This document shows positions 34,496-42,990 of a stretch of 64,000 bases of DNA, piece by piece. The notes below the pieces were generated by a model, which was not told the origin of the DNA, ran no database searches, and saw only the letters and a list, made by a program, of their open reading frames with translations. The DNA comes from DAIUFH01 sp036844705 (lineage in GTDB: Bacteria > Bacillota > Clostridia > Tissierellales > Tissierellaceae). The translations under genes were made by a program, and so were the position numbers. The first letter of the stretch is position 1. Each line of letters begins with the position of its first letter. Location of the stretch: contig DAIUFH010000002.1 of the NCBI GenBank assembly GCA_036844705.1, forward strand, positions 11,106 to 75,105, in the 5' to 3' direction.

Positions 34496-34958
34496 CAATG
34501 CACAATGCACAATGCACAATTCACAATGATAAAAGAGCTAAGAGATAAGAACTAAGAGTTAAGAACTAAGAATTAAGAACTAAAAAATAAGACAGATAAG
34601 ATATAGAAATAAGAATTAAGAGATAAGAGATAAGAGATAAGAACTAAGAGTTAAGAACTGAAAATATAAACCCGAGATTCTTCACATTCGTTCAGAATGA
34701 CTTCTTGCAGTGATTATACTGTAGGAGCAATTCTTTGTCATCCTGAGCCTGGCAGTATGATAACTGCGTACGAAGGATCTCGGGTTTTTTGTCATTCAGA
34801 TCCTGGTTTCCGTCATTCTGAGCGACAGCGAAGAATCTCGGGTTTTTTGTCATTCAGATCCTGGTTTCTGTCATTCTGAGTGATAGCGAAGAATCTCGGG
34901 TTTTAATTGTGAATTGTGAACTGTGAATTGTGAACTGTGAACTGCAAATTGTGAATTT
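34496..34958. repeat. Largest composite heptad/palindrome block (murA-spoIID)
   Basis: CACAATG heptads (34496-34526), AAGAACT-type arrays mixed with GATAAGA units (to 34660), then several cores: ACCCGAGATTCTTCACATTCGT..., GGATCTCGGGTTTTTTGTCATTC repeats with a near-duplicate unit of about 62 bp, then GTGAATT heptads. The first core is near-identical over about 115 bp to 63880-64000. There is no gene here; a short open frame at 34697 is repeat DNA. Confidence 0.9.
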
Positions 34959-34974
34959 TTTTTGTTCTACTATT

Positions 34975-35017
34975 CCCCTCGTATTCATAGTATTAATTAT
35001 ACTAAGGAGACGAGGGG
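34975..35017 (+). promoter_or_regulatory. Inverted repeat covering the spoIID ribosome site
   Basis: CCCCTCGT (34975-34982) and ACGAGGGG (35010-35017) are a perfect 8-bp inverted repeat. The right arm holds the GAGGGG Shine-Dalgarno-like sequence 5 nt before ATG 35023, so folding would hide it. Confidence 0.5.
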
Positions 35018-35022
35018 ATTTC

Positions 35023-36075
35023 ATGAGAAAAATTGGGTTGTATATGATGTCGGTCTTAATAATAACTATTTTATTGCCTTCGGTTATTGTTAAGACCCTT
35101 AATTTTGTACCTAAGGAAAACGTAGCATCAGGAGAAGGTTTTAAAAATATTATTGTAGAGAATCCTAAAAAAGAAACTTCGAAAGTAATTGTCTCAAGCG
35201 AACCGGTAACGGTAAATGATACAATTGATAAAATTAAGCTTTATAACCCATATGACGATTCTGTAGCAGAATTGGACCTAGAAGATTATATAAAGGGAGT
35301 TGTTGCAGCTGAAATGCCTGCTGAATTTCATATAGAGGCATTAAAAGCACAGGCAATAGCCGCTAGAACCTATGCCACAAGCAGAGCTATTAAGTATTCG
35401 TCGGGACATTCAGATCATCCTGATGCACCTATTTGTAGTGGTATCCATTGCCAGGCATATCTTTCATTAGAAGAGTTAAGACAAATAAAAGGTGAAAGCT
35501 GGGTAGAGAATTATTGGGCAAAGATAGAGGAAGCAGTTGATTCTACAAAAGGGTTGTTGATTTATTACAATGGAGAGATTATAGAGCCTTTATATCATTC
35601 AACAAGTGGAGGTATGACAGAGGATGCTGTAAATGTATTTGCTGCAGATACACCATATCTGAAAGCTGTTATTAGTCCATATGAGGAAGATGCTCCAAAA
35701 TATAAGTCCACAGTAAATTTAACTGGAGAAGAATTTGTTTCTAAGATAATTAATAAATATCCAGATGCTAATATTACAAAAAATAATTTTTATGAACAGA
35801 TTAAGCTTATAGAAAAAACAGATAGTGGAAGAATCAAAAAAATTGCAATAGGAAAGCAAATTGTAGATGGAAGAGATCTTAGAGATTTATTTTCTTTAAA
35901 TTCCACTAATTTTACCATAACTTATGATAAGAAGTTAAATCTAATAGAGATTGTTACCTATGGATTTGGTCATGGTGTTGGCATGAGTCAATGGGGAGCC
36001 AATGGAATGGCTAAAAAAGGAAGCGACTTTATAGATATATTGTCACATTATTATACTGGAATTGAAATAAGATAG
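35023..36075 (+). CDS. spoIID: Stage II sporulation protein D (lytic transglycosylase)
   Basis: Membrane-anchored peptidoglycan lytic transglycosylase needed for engulfment of the forespore. The 350-residue protein has an N-terminal helix (residues 6-26), then the SpoIID domain with the catalytic Glu in AAEMPAEFHIEALKAQAIAA and SGGMTEDAVNVFAADTPYLK. The C-terminus has GFGHGVGMSQWGANGMA. ATG 35023 follows GAGGGG and AAGGAG. It ends on a terminator stem that overlaps its stop. Expression by sigma-E is expected from the family, but I saw no unambiguous sigma-E promoter. Confidence 0.94.
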   Translation: MRKIGLYMMSVLIITILLPSVIVKTLNFVPKENVASGEGFKNIIVENPKKETSKVIVSSEPVTVNDTIDKIKLYNPYDDSVAELDLEDYIKGVVAAEMPAEFHIEALKAQAIAARTYATSRAIKYSSGHSDHPDAPICSGIHCQAYLSLEELRQIKGESWVENYWAKIEEAVDSTKGLLIYYNGEIIEPLYHSTSGGMTEDAVNVFAADTPYLKAVISPYEEDAPKYKSTVNLTGEEFVSKIINKYPDANITKNNFYEQIKLIEKTDSGRIKKIAIGKQIVDGRDLRDLFSLNSTNFTITYDKKLNLIEIVTYGFGHGVGMSQWGANGMAKKGSDFIDILSHYYTGIEIR

Positions 36076-36096
36076 GATTTTCCTATCTTATTTTTT
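36069..36096 (+). terminator. Terminator of spoIID
   Basis: AAGATAGGA-ttt-TCCTATCTT with ATTTTTTG after it; the stop codon lies inside the left arm. Confidence 0.85.
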
Positions 36097-36178
36097 GACT
36101 AAATTTTTATAAAAATTTGCCTTCATATGTATGGATTTCTACATTGTGGAAATAATATTTACTAATGGAGGTGGACAA

Positions 36179-37018
36179 ATGAAAAATAAAATATTTTTAT
36201 TCTTTAAACAAAACGGATTTTTAATCTTTCTTTTTATCTGTGTATGTGTAATCTCTGTTGGTACAATCTATATTGCAACGCAAGACCTAAGAACAGTTGA
36301 GAAATATAAAGAGGAAGATTTAGTTATTCTGGATGAAATAAAAGATATTGAGGAAGAAATTGCTCTTGAAAATATAGAGGTTTCATCTTCAGAAAATCCA
36401 GAGGACGAATTAGTGAACGAAGAGGAGCCAGAGGAGCCAGAGAAGTCAGAGGAGTCAGAGAAGTCAGAGAAGTCAGAGGAGTTAGAGGAACCAGAAGAAA
36501 TAGAAGAATTACCAGAAGATGGAGCTTTAGAGACAATAGGCAAAGATGACCTCGAATTTGTTGATGACTATGAGGAAGAAGAAAATGATACTGATTTTGT
36601 TACAGATAAAGCTACATCCTATATGCTTCCCGTCGAGGGGGATGTTATTACAGAGTTTTCGTCAGACAAGTTGATCTACTCAAAGACCTTAGATGATTGG
36701 AGAGCTCATGTAGGTATAGATATCAAGGCTTCGGCAGGAACAAAGGTAAAGGCTCCATTGAATGGTACAGTCAAAGAAGTAGTTGAGGATGACTTATGGG
36801 GGATTATTATAGTAATTGATCATGGCAATGGTTTGGTTTCTAAAGTATCAAACTTAGGAACATCAGAAATGGTTAAACCAGGGATAACGGTAAAAAGAGG
36901 GGATTATATAAGTACTGTTGGTAATACAGCTTCTATAGAAATGGATATGGAACCACATATACATTTAGAAGTAACTAATAATGGTAAAATAGTAGATCCT
37001 CGTTCTATTACCAATTAA
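36179..37018 (+). CDS. spoIIQ: SpoIIQ-like M23 metallopeptidase
   Basis: A 279-residue protein with one N-terminal membrane helix (residues 12-33), an acidic linker, and a LytM/M23 domain (about 150-279). Zinc ligands are present: HVGID (H and D) and HIHLEV (second His), so unlike Bacillus SpoIIQ it should be catalytic, as in clostridial SpoIIQ. The linker contains E-E-P/E-K-S triplets in tandem, from a 9-bp DNA repeat near 36420-36500. ATG 36179 follows GGAGGTGG. It lies between spoIID and spoIIID as in other Clostridia. Confidence 0.85.
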   Translation: MKNKIFLFFKQNGFLIFLFICVCVISVGTIYIATQDLRTVEKYKEEDLVILDEIKDIEEEIALENIEVSSSENPEDELVNEEEPEEPEKSEESEKSEKSEELEEPEEIEELPEDGALETIGKDDLEFVDDYEEEENDTDFVTDKATSYMLPVEGDVITEFSSDKLIYSKTLDDWRAHVGIDIKASAGTKVKAPLNGTVKEVVEDDLWGIIIVIDHGNGLVSKVSNLGTSEMVKPGITVKRGDYISTVGNTASIEMDMEPHIHLEVTNNGKIVDPRSITN

Positions 37019-37069
37019 AAGTGCATAAATATTTAATAAAGTCCCAAAATTCAAAGGGGGTTAAAATGA

Positions 37070-37324
37070 GTGAAAGATTATATAGAGGAAAGAGCTTTAG
37101 AGATTGCAAAATACATACTAAGTGAAGGCGCCACAGTTAGGCAGGCAGCAGGGATATTTGGCGTAAGTAAAAGCACGGTTCACAAGGATGTAACAGAACG
37201 TCTCCCTAAGATAAACCCTCTTGTAGCTTCTATGGTCAAACAAGTACTAGAGACTAATAAGGCTGAAAGACATATAAGGGGTGGCAAGGCTACAAAACTT
37301 AAATATAAGGCTGTAAAAGCATAA
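37070..37324 (+). CDS. spoIIID: Sporulation transcription factor SpoIIID
   Basis: An 84-residue DNA-binding protein that reprograms mother-cell transcription after sigma-E. The helix-turn-helix is ATVRQAAGIFGVSKSTVHKD (residues about 21-40), followed by the basic C-terminus. The start is GTG 37070 (MKDYIEERALEIAKYI), 9 nt after AAAGGGGG. It is followed by mbl, the standard order. Confidence 0.96.
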   Translation: MKDYIEERALEIAKYILSEGATVRQAAGIFGVSKSTVHKDVTERLPKINPLVASMVKQVLETNKAERHIRGGKATKLKYKAVKA

Positions 37325-37356
37325 GGCTTCATGAAAATGAAGTCTTTTAATTTTTT
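37322..37356 (+). terminator. Terminator of spoIIID
   Basis: AAGGCTTCAT-gaaa-ATGAAGTCTTTT stem with a G-T pair, then AATTTTTTT. Confidence 0.8.
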
Positions 37357-37439
37357 TGAAATTTATTTAAAAAAAAGAAGGAATTTAAGGATTCTTGTAG
37401 AATATTATCATGATAAGCATAAATAGAAGGAGGATTTTT

Positions 37440-38465
37440 ATGGGGGCTTTAAGGGCAGATGTAGGAATAGATTTAGGAACGGCTAGTATTCTAGTCTATG
37501 TTAAAGGTAAGGGTATAGTATTAAAGGAGCCTTCGGTTGTTGCTATAGATCAGCATACTAATAAGTTTCTTGCTGTGGGAGAAGATGCACGAAAGATGCT
37601 TGGACGAACACCAGGCAATATTATTGCTATACGTCCTTTGAAGGATGGTGTTATCTCTGATTATAATATAACTGAAAGAATGTTAAAATATTTTATACAA
37701 AAATCACTTGGAAAGATGATACTAAAGCCAAGACTTATCGTTTGTGTCCCAAGCGGAGTAACGGAAGTTGAAAAGAGAGCGGTTATAGAGGCTAGTAATG
37801 AAGCGGGAGCCATTAAGACATATCTAATAGAAGAACCTATTGCGGCTGCAATTGGAGCTGGATTAGATATTACAGAAGCACATGGGAATATGATTGTAGA
37901 TATTGGCGGTGGGACTACTGATGTTGCGGTTATCTCGCTTGGCGGAATAGTACTAAGTAGATCTATAAAGATAGCTGGTGATGAATGTGATGAGGCTATT
38001 ACAAGATATATTAGAAAGAAATATAATATGATGATAGGAGAAAGATCCTCCGAGACATTAAAGGTCAATGTAGGCTGTGCTTATCCATACGAAGTGGAAC
38101 AATATATGGAAGTTAAAGGTAGAAACTTACTTACTGGACTTCCTATGAACGTAGAAGTTTCTTCTAATGATATGCTTGAAGCATTAAGTGAACCAATCAA
38201 CGAGATAATTGAAGCTGTCCATGAGGTGTTGGAAAATACACCACCTGAATTAGCTGCGGATATTAGTAATAGGGGCATATTGATGACAGGTGGGGGAGCC
38301 CTTCTTTATGGTTTGGACAAGCTAATAGAAAAAACTACAGGCATAACAACTAAAGTAGCAGATGATCCGGTAGAGTGTGTTGCAATAGGAACAGGAAAGT
38401 CCCTAGACTGGGTAGAGGTTTTAGAAAAAAGCATGCAGGAAGGTCAAAGTTCAAGATTCAGATAA
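37440..38465 (+). CDS. mbl: MreB-family rod-shape protein Mbl
   Basis: A 341-residue bacterial actin that organises lateral wall synthesis. Phosphate loops GIDLGTASILVYVKGKG and DIGGGTTDVAVISLGG and the adenosine motif TGGGALLYGLDKLI are present. The gene after spoIIID is conventionally mbl rather than mreB. ATG 37440 follows GAAGGAGG. It ends at a bidirectional terminator. Confidence 0.93.
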   Translation: MGALRADVGIDLGTASILVYVKGKGIVLKEPSVVAIDQHTNKFLAVGEDARKMLGRTPGNIIAIRPLKDGVISDYNITERMLKYFIQKSLGKMILKPRLIVCVPSGVTEVEKRAVIEASNEAGAIKTYLIEEPIAAAIGAGLDITEAHGNMIVDIGGGTTDVAVISLGGIVLSRSIKIAGDECDEAITRYIRKKYNMMIGERSSETLKVNVGCAYPYEVEQYMEVKGRNLLTGLPMNVEVSSNDMLEALSEPINEIIEAVHEVLENTPPELAADISNRGILMTGGGALLYGLDKLIEKTTGITTKVADDPVECVAIGTGKSLDWVEVLEKSMQEGQSSRFR

Positions 38466-38495
38466 AAAAGGAGTTGCGTTTAAGCAACTCCTTTT
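38466..38495. terminator. Bidirectional terminator
   Basis: AAAAGGAGTTGC-gtttaa-GCAACTCCTTTT, a perfect 12-bp stem between convergent genes. Confidence 0.92.
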
Positions 38496-38500
38496 GCTTC

Positions 38501-41359
38501 TTATTTATTATTAGCTATTTTTGGTTTTTCAAATAATTTTATGATTTCGTAGGATATATTGTTGTCATTTGCAACGAATTCTACTACTGATATATCATAA
38601 ATATCTTCAGGCTTTTCCATCTTTTTAGTATTTAACTGAATATATCTTACACCATCGATAATCTCAGAATTTGTAGTATTGCTGCCTTGTACAACAAATA
38701 TATTCTTACCATTTTCTTTTGCTTCTACTAGTTTAGTATGAAGTAAATCTGCCTCTAATTTATCTGAAAATCCATTGGCTCCAAATATAGGGGTTGGTAG
38801 GAACAATATAAAATTACTTTCCTGTTTATTCTTTAAATCTTCAATAAGCTTGAACCATTGATTTGGTTCTGTTGCTCTAATACCACCCTTTGATGAATTG
38901 ATATTAAAGAAGATTACATCATTGTGCTTTGCTGTACTATAGGATTTAGATGTATCGATAAATGTATAGTTATTAAGCCCGGAAGTAAATTCAGGAGATG
39001 CCCCATTTAACAATACTCCAATTTTATTATTTGAAATTCTTGACCTAATCGTTGATGTAGCATCATAGCCCACCAATTTATTTAGTCCCTTTGGTTCAGA
39101 TACTACAATAAATGAAAAACCATTTTCAGCTACAGGTTGTTTTGTAGCCAAATCGTCTTTTATTTCAGTAGGTGTAGGAAGTGTCAGATTACCTATAGGA
39201 GATGGGTAATGAGCTGACAGTCCATCAAATAATATTTGTCCTGTTGGTTTTTTCAGTCCATCTGTTTCTGCAACATATATTCTTTGAAGCTTCACTGGGT
39301 AGCTTGCCTGTGATGGAATATCTACTGTAAGATATCTCCAATCGGTAAAATCGATAGTCTTAGCAAAATCTACTACATGTTCAACGCCCTTTGCATCTGT
39401 CAAATTGGCTCTTAACCAAGTACCACTGCCATCACCTTTTACCCATAGTCCTAATTTCTTAGGATAGTCAGGAAGTGTTAGACCTGGATTTCCTTTTTCA
39501 CTAAATTTTGCATAAGCAGCCCTAGTGCCCTCACCTTGAGTAAAATCATAATTTAAACTTAAGCTGTATTTTCCTTCGTTAGCATCACTGCTTTGAGTTA
39601 AACTACCCTTTGCAGTTTCAGGATAAGCAGAAAAGCTGTAATTTTGAATATTTTCAAATCCATCTATCAATGTGCCTTTAGATCCTACAGAAACTAATAT
39701 ATTTTCTACACTATTTCCTACATATGCAGATATAGCGCCTCCAGCACTTACATCCTTGCTATAGAATTTACCATCTCTTACTTCTCCAATTTCTCCAAGA
39801 ACATTAAATACAATATCTTCTAAATAAATCTTGGCTTTAGTTCCCTTAGCATCCTTACCATAGAATTCATTAAATTTATATTCGCTGTTTATATCAACAT
39901 TGATACGAGGAGTATCATATAAAATATCTTTTACCTCTCCTAGTACGTTTAATTCCATTTCACCAACGATACCATCATATTCAGCTACTATTTTACCTTT
40001 ACCTTCTGACGATGCTTTAAACTTATTTCCTTCAAAAGTACCGTCTAAATCTACAGCTGACAATTTTATTTCGCTATCATTTAAATCAATAGGGTTGTAG
40101 TTTCTGTCATAACCCTTAACCTTGATAGAACGTGTTGTGTTTAGAAACATTTTGTTGTCATCTGTGCTCAGTTTAAGATGTGCCAATTCTTCCACTGGTG
40201 CATTTGAAAAAACGCCAACTGCATTGACTACTGAACGTTCTCCACCATCAGAAGGCTTATTTACAACAACTGATTTCTCTTCATCCTTTGGTTTTATCGC
40301 CATAGTGGTGGATCCACCACCATCCAAATTTAGAGCGTTATATGCGCCTAAATCCCTTAAAATAGCACCAAACATTTCCTGGCTAACCCCTTTAAAGGAT
40401 GTATCTCTACCATCTATAGTAGCAAGAATCAACTCTGTACTATCCTTGTTTATACCAATACCTGTTCTAGGCTCATTTCCTTTACTATTTATATTTGTAA
40501 GTGATAATTCTCCGTTTTTTAGTATTATACTTCCTCCACCAATAGCAAATTTGATGCTTTCCAAATCTGGTACTGTAGATAGCTCAAGATTTACACTGTC
40601 ACCTACTTCAAAACTGTTTAGAGATGTATTTCTTACAGCTAGTACATACGCTTCTCCGTCCTTAGGAATTTCGAAGGCTTCGCCACCAGTTCTCTTACCA
40701 GATACAATTCCATCTACTATTAAAACTTCTGTTAAGTCCTGATGAAATTTGTTGCCGATAGAGCTTGTACCCCAATTCTTGTTCAAAAGAGTTATTGTGC
40801 TAAAGTCTTCAGTAACCTTATTTAGTGTATTAATAATTACTTGATTTCCTTTATTAAGATTAGTTGCAACCATTTTTCTATCTAAGTAATCTATATTTGC
40901 CTTATCACCGTTTGTTATGTATAAGGTTGGAAGTGCCCATTCAAGCTCGATAGGTGATGAGATTAGTTCACCATCATTTATCATCGTTCCAAGAGAAGAC
41001 GGTAGGGGTTTGTAGTTAAAATAATCCCCGTTTATAGCTGCAACAGCTCCACTTTTATCGACCATTGTACTTACCTTGTCTCTCGATGGAATACCATTGG
41101 GATTCATAAGTCCCTTCAATTCAGTGTACTCATCGGTTAAGTCGATTCTTATAACGTTAATATTTAGCCATCCTGATTCTGTAAACTTTCTTAAATTTTC
41201 ATGTTTTATCCCAGAGGATATATTTTGAGAATTCGTAGTTTCGTATATTATCCTAGGCATCGTAACCGTGATTTTATTGGCCAACACTGGAGCTGTAGAA
41301 GTAAATATTGTAGTGGCAGCCAATAAAGATATAAAAGCTTTTCTTGTTCCTTTTTTCAT
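38501..41359 (-). CDS. Large secreted phosphodiester-glycosidase-like protein
   Basis: A 952-residue protein with a signal peptide (1-28) and an N-terminal NAGPA/DUF2233 domain (about 60-390) marked by AAINGDYFNYKPLPSS, RTGIGINKDSTELILATIDG and NLDGGGSTTMAIK. This family includes N-acetylglucosamine-1-phosphodiester alpha-N-acetylglucosaminidase, so a wall-glycopolymer substrate is plausible. Beta-sandwich regions follow (about 395-570), then a carbohydrate-binding-like jelly-roll (about 570-720), then a C-terminal domain (about 740-950) that I cannot assign with confidence. No SLH or LPXTG anchor is seen. ATG 41359 follows AGGGGTG. Confidence 0.78.
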   Translation of the reverse strand: MKKGTRKAFISLLAATTIFTSTAPVLANKITVTMPRIIYETTNSQNISSGIKHENLRKFTESGWLNINVIRIDLTDEYTELKGLMNPNGIPSRDKVSTMVDKSGAVAAINGDYFNYKPLPSSLGTMINDGELISSPIELEWALPTLYITNGDKANIDYLDRKMVATNLNKGNQVIINTLNKVTEDFSTITLLNKNWGTSSIGNKFHQDLTEVLIVDGIVSGKRTGGEAFEIPKDGEAYVLAVRNTSLNSFEVGDSVNLELSTVPDLESIKFAIGGGSIILKNGELSLTNINSKGNEPRTGIGINKDSTELILATIDGRDTSFKGVSQEMFGAILRDLGAYNALNLDGGGSTTMAIKPKDEEKSVVVNKPSDGGERSVVNAVGVFSNAPVEELAHLKLSTDDNKMFLNTTRSIKVKGYDRNYNPIDLNDSEIKLSAVDLDGTFEGNKFKASSEGKGKIVAEYDGIVGEMELNVLGEVKDILYDTPRINVDINSEYKFNEFYGKDAKGTKAKIYLEDIVFNVLGEIGEVRDGKFYSKDVSAGGAISAYVGNSVENILVSVGSKGTLIDGFENIQNYSFSAYPETAKGSLTQSSDANEGKYSLSLNYDFTQGEGTRAAYAKFSEKGNPGLTLPDYPKKLGLWVKGDGSGTWLRANLTDAKGVEHVVDFAKTIDFTDWRYLTVDIPSQASYPVKLQRIYVAETDGLKKPTGQILFDGLSAHYPSPIGNLTLPTPTEIKDDLATKQPVAENGFSFIVVSEPKGLNKLVGYDATSTIRSRISNNKIGVLLNGASPEFTSGLNNYTFIDTSKSYSTAKHNDVIFFNINSSKGGIRATEPNQWFKLIEDLKNKQESNFILFLPTPIFGANGFSDKLEADLLHTKLVEAKENGKNIFVVQGSNTTNSEIIDGVRYIQLNTKKMEKPEDIYDISVVEFVANDNNISYEIIKLFEKPKIANNK

Positions 41360-41503
41360 TAAACATCACCCCTCTAGTAATTAGTTGTAATTACATTAAT
41401 TATATAAATTGCATGTCTCAATATGGTTACAAATACATTACAAGTTTATTAAATAACAATTAACAATTAAGAACTAAGAGGTAAGAGCTATGAACAGTCC
41501 AAT

Positions 41504-41860
41504 TTAAGTTAATAAATCTGTTATGTCTCGTATAAACTGGTCTTTTCCTTTGACTTTACCTTTCCACCCAGACAGTACCATTTCAAGTAGCAGCATTTTG
41601 AAGACGTTATCCATGAAATCAGCGTTCCTATGTACTGTCAGCAGAACAAAAATGATTTCATAAAGCTGTTCTTTGGAGAGACGCTCAATCAGCATTTTCA
41701 TCATGCCTATGTCCATGCGCTTTTCATCTGGCGTACAAATCAAGTACCACCACCCAGGATGTAGCTCAACCCATTTCAGAAAACGGATTGTATGCTTGTC
41801 TCTTCCTGTTAGATTTTTTATGCTTTCATTTCCTCCCAATTTGATTTTCTCGTTGTTCAT
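41504..41860 (-). CDS. Small protein of unknown function, divergent from an XRE regulator
   Basis: A 118-residue soluble protein not recognised as a known family. It has a Trp-rich segment FLKWVELHPGWWYLICTP and helical regions thereafter; no signal peptide or membrane helix. Its codons use CTG, CGT and CGC more than the neighbours do, which suggests acquisition. ATG 41860 follows GGAGGTGG. The gap to the divergent regulator holds two matching CACT-N4-AGTG palindromes, one directly upstream of this gene's ribosome site, so the two genes probably form one regulated module. Confidence 0.65.
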   Translation of the reverse strand: MNNEKIKLGGNESIKNLTGRDKHTIRFLKWVELHPGWWYLICTPDEKRMDIGMMKMLIERLSKEQLYEIIFVLLTVHRNADFMDNVFKMLLLEMVLSGWKGKVKGKDQFIRDITDLLT

Positions 41861-41879
41861 AAAAACCACCTCCAAAATC

Positions 41880-41891
41880 CACTAATAAGTG
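41880..41891 (-). promoter_or_regulatory. CACT-N4-AGTG palindrome (operator 1)
   Basis: TCCACT-AATA-AGTGT, directly upstream of the ribosome site of the 118-residue protein gene. It matches operator 2 over the whole core and flanks. Confidence 0.6.
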
Positions 41892-41982
41892 TGATATTAC
41901 ATCTAATATATAAATAATACATGAAATAAGGGAATCCGTCAAGAGTATATTTACATATTTAAGTGTGAAAATGTTTTTTTAT

Positions 41983-42011
41983 TTGAAATATTCCACTATA
42001 AAGTGTATAAT
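41983..42011 (+). promoter_or_regulatory. XRE gene promoter containing operator 2
   Basis: TTGAAA (41983-41988), 17-bp spacer, TATAAT (42006-42011). The spacer holds TCCACT-ATAA-AGTGT (palindrome 41994-42005), so a bound dimer would block RNA polymerase; autoregulation is likely. Confidence 0.75.
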
Positions 42012-42035
42012 TATTTATCAAAGGAGATGAAAATT

Positions 42036-42248
42036 ATGAGTATGGCATTAAAAATTAAAATGATTTTACTTGAAAGAGATATGACGATAAAACAATTAAG
42101 TGAAAAATTAGGATATAAAGGTAACAACTTATATAATAAACTTGATAGGGATAATCTAAGTGAGAAGGAATTAAAGAAAATAGCTGACGCATTGGATTGC
42201 GATTATGATGGGATTTTTACTTTTCGAGATACCGGAAAACAGATATAA
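42036..42248 (+). CDS. Small XRE-family helix-turn-helix regulator
   Basis: A 70-residue protein that is essentially one helix-turn-helix domain: TIKQLSEKLGYKGNNLYNKL and LSEKELKKIADALDCDYDGI. Such single-domain XRE proteins bind palindromic operators as dimers. ATG 42036 was chosen 9 nt after AAGGAG; ATG 42027 touches the ribosome site. Its own promoter contains a CACT-N4-AGTG palindrome repeated in front of the divergent gene. It ends in paired hairpins before tRNA-Pro. Confidence 0.85.
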   Translation: MSMALKIKMILLERDMTIKQLSEKLGYKGNNLYNKLDRDNLSEKELKKIADALDCDYDGIFTFRDTGKQI

Positions 42249-42288
42249 AAATACTGTCTTTGTTATGTTAACAGTATTCAAAAAATAA

Positions 42289-42319
42289 AAAAATGGCTTG
42301 AAGCTTCAAGCCATTTTTA
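42289..42319. terminator. Bidirectional terminator between XRE gene and tRNA-Pro
   Basis: AAAATGGCTTGAA and TTCAAGCCATTTTT form a near-perfect palindrome between convergent units. A second AATACTG/CAGTATT hairpin lies just upstream. Confidence 0.85.
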
Positions 42320-42322
42320 AAA

Positions 42323-42399
42323 TGGTCGGGGTGAGAGGATTTGAACCCCCGGCCCCATGGTCCCAAACCACGTGCGCTACCAAACTGCGCTACACCCCG
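42323..42399 (-). tRNA. tRNA-Pro (anticodon UGG)
   Basis: On the minus strand CGGGGTG opens a 7-bp acceptor stem closed by CACCCCG with discriminator A, and CCA is encoded. The D arm (AGCGCAGTTTGGTAGCGC), anticodon loop TTTGGGA with anticodon TGG, and T arm GGGGGTTCAAATCCTCT all fit. Confidence 0.96.
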
Positions 42400-42429
42400 A
42401 AATATGTTGTTTATTTAGTCAACTACTAT

Positions 42430-42458
42430 ATTATAATAAATTTTATGAAAGAATGCAA
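42430..42458 (-). promoter_or_regulatory. Promoter of tRNA-Pro
   Basis: On the minus strand TTGCAT (42458-42453), 17-bp spacer, TATAAT (42435-42430); start expected about 24 nt before the tRNA. Confidence 0.7.
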
Positions 42459-42675
42459 GTATAAAATTTATTAAATAAAAGTTATTTTTTTGTTAACTAT
42501 TATAGTATAATCCATAAGTAAATTAATTGCAATAGGTTATTTTCTTGAATTTTGAAGTATTTTTCATGTCTAAATTTATTATTTCCATGTATTAGATTAA
42601 TACTCATGAATGCTAGATTTTAATCACTGTTTCTATATTTTGCAATGTATTAAAGCATCTTTTTGAATATTTTTG

Positions 42676-42960
42676 TATTTAATGTTACTATTCACAGTTA
42701 ATCACAGCAGATAAAGAAAAATGATAAAAATCCTAAGGGAACATTTGCAGGAGTGACTATAATTCTTAGTGAATGGAAGATAAAAATCCGTTAAGCAGCT
42801 TTCATGTCCCTAAAGATAGACCACTAAGGGAATTGAAAGATGTAGGATTTTTGTCTGGAATGAGCTATAGAATTATTCATCTCCGAAACCGTGAGTGTGT
42901 ATTTTTATCATTTTTCGATTTTACACAATTTAAAGGTACTGTGAATAGTAACTATTTAAT
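42676..42960. mobile_element. MITE-like insertion with inverted ends and 8-bp target duplication
   Basis: GTTACTATTCACAGT (42684-42698) and its exact reverse complement (42938-42952) bound a 269-bp segment. TATTTAAT flanks it on both sides (42676-42683 and 42953-42960), an 8-bp target duplication. No intact transposase is present; a 73-codon open frame inside has no recognisable match. Inside, GATAAAAATCC occurs twice and once inverted. The segment lies in the 590-bp gap between tRNA-Pro and metK, whose other parts are plain AT-rich DNA. Confidence 0.82.
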
Positions 42961-42990
42961 ATTGATTTGTCTTTATTATCTTAAAAACAT

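Noticed and set aside
34697..34879. Open reading frame of 60 codons between murA and spoIID
   Set aside because: It lies wholly inside the palindromic repeat cores, has no ribosome site, and repeats its own residues because the DNA repeats.
36268..36543. Minus-strand serine-rich frames opposite the spoIIQ-like gene
   Set aside because: They are mirror translations of the acidic GAG/TCA repeat in the real gene.
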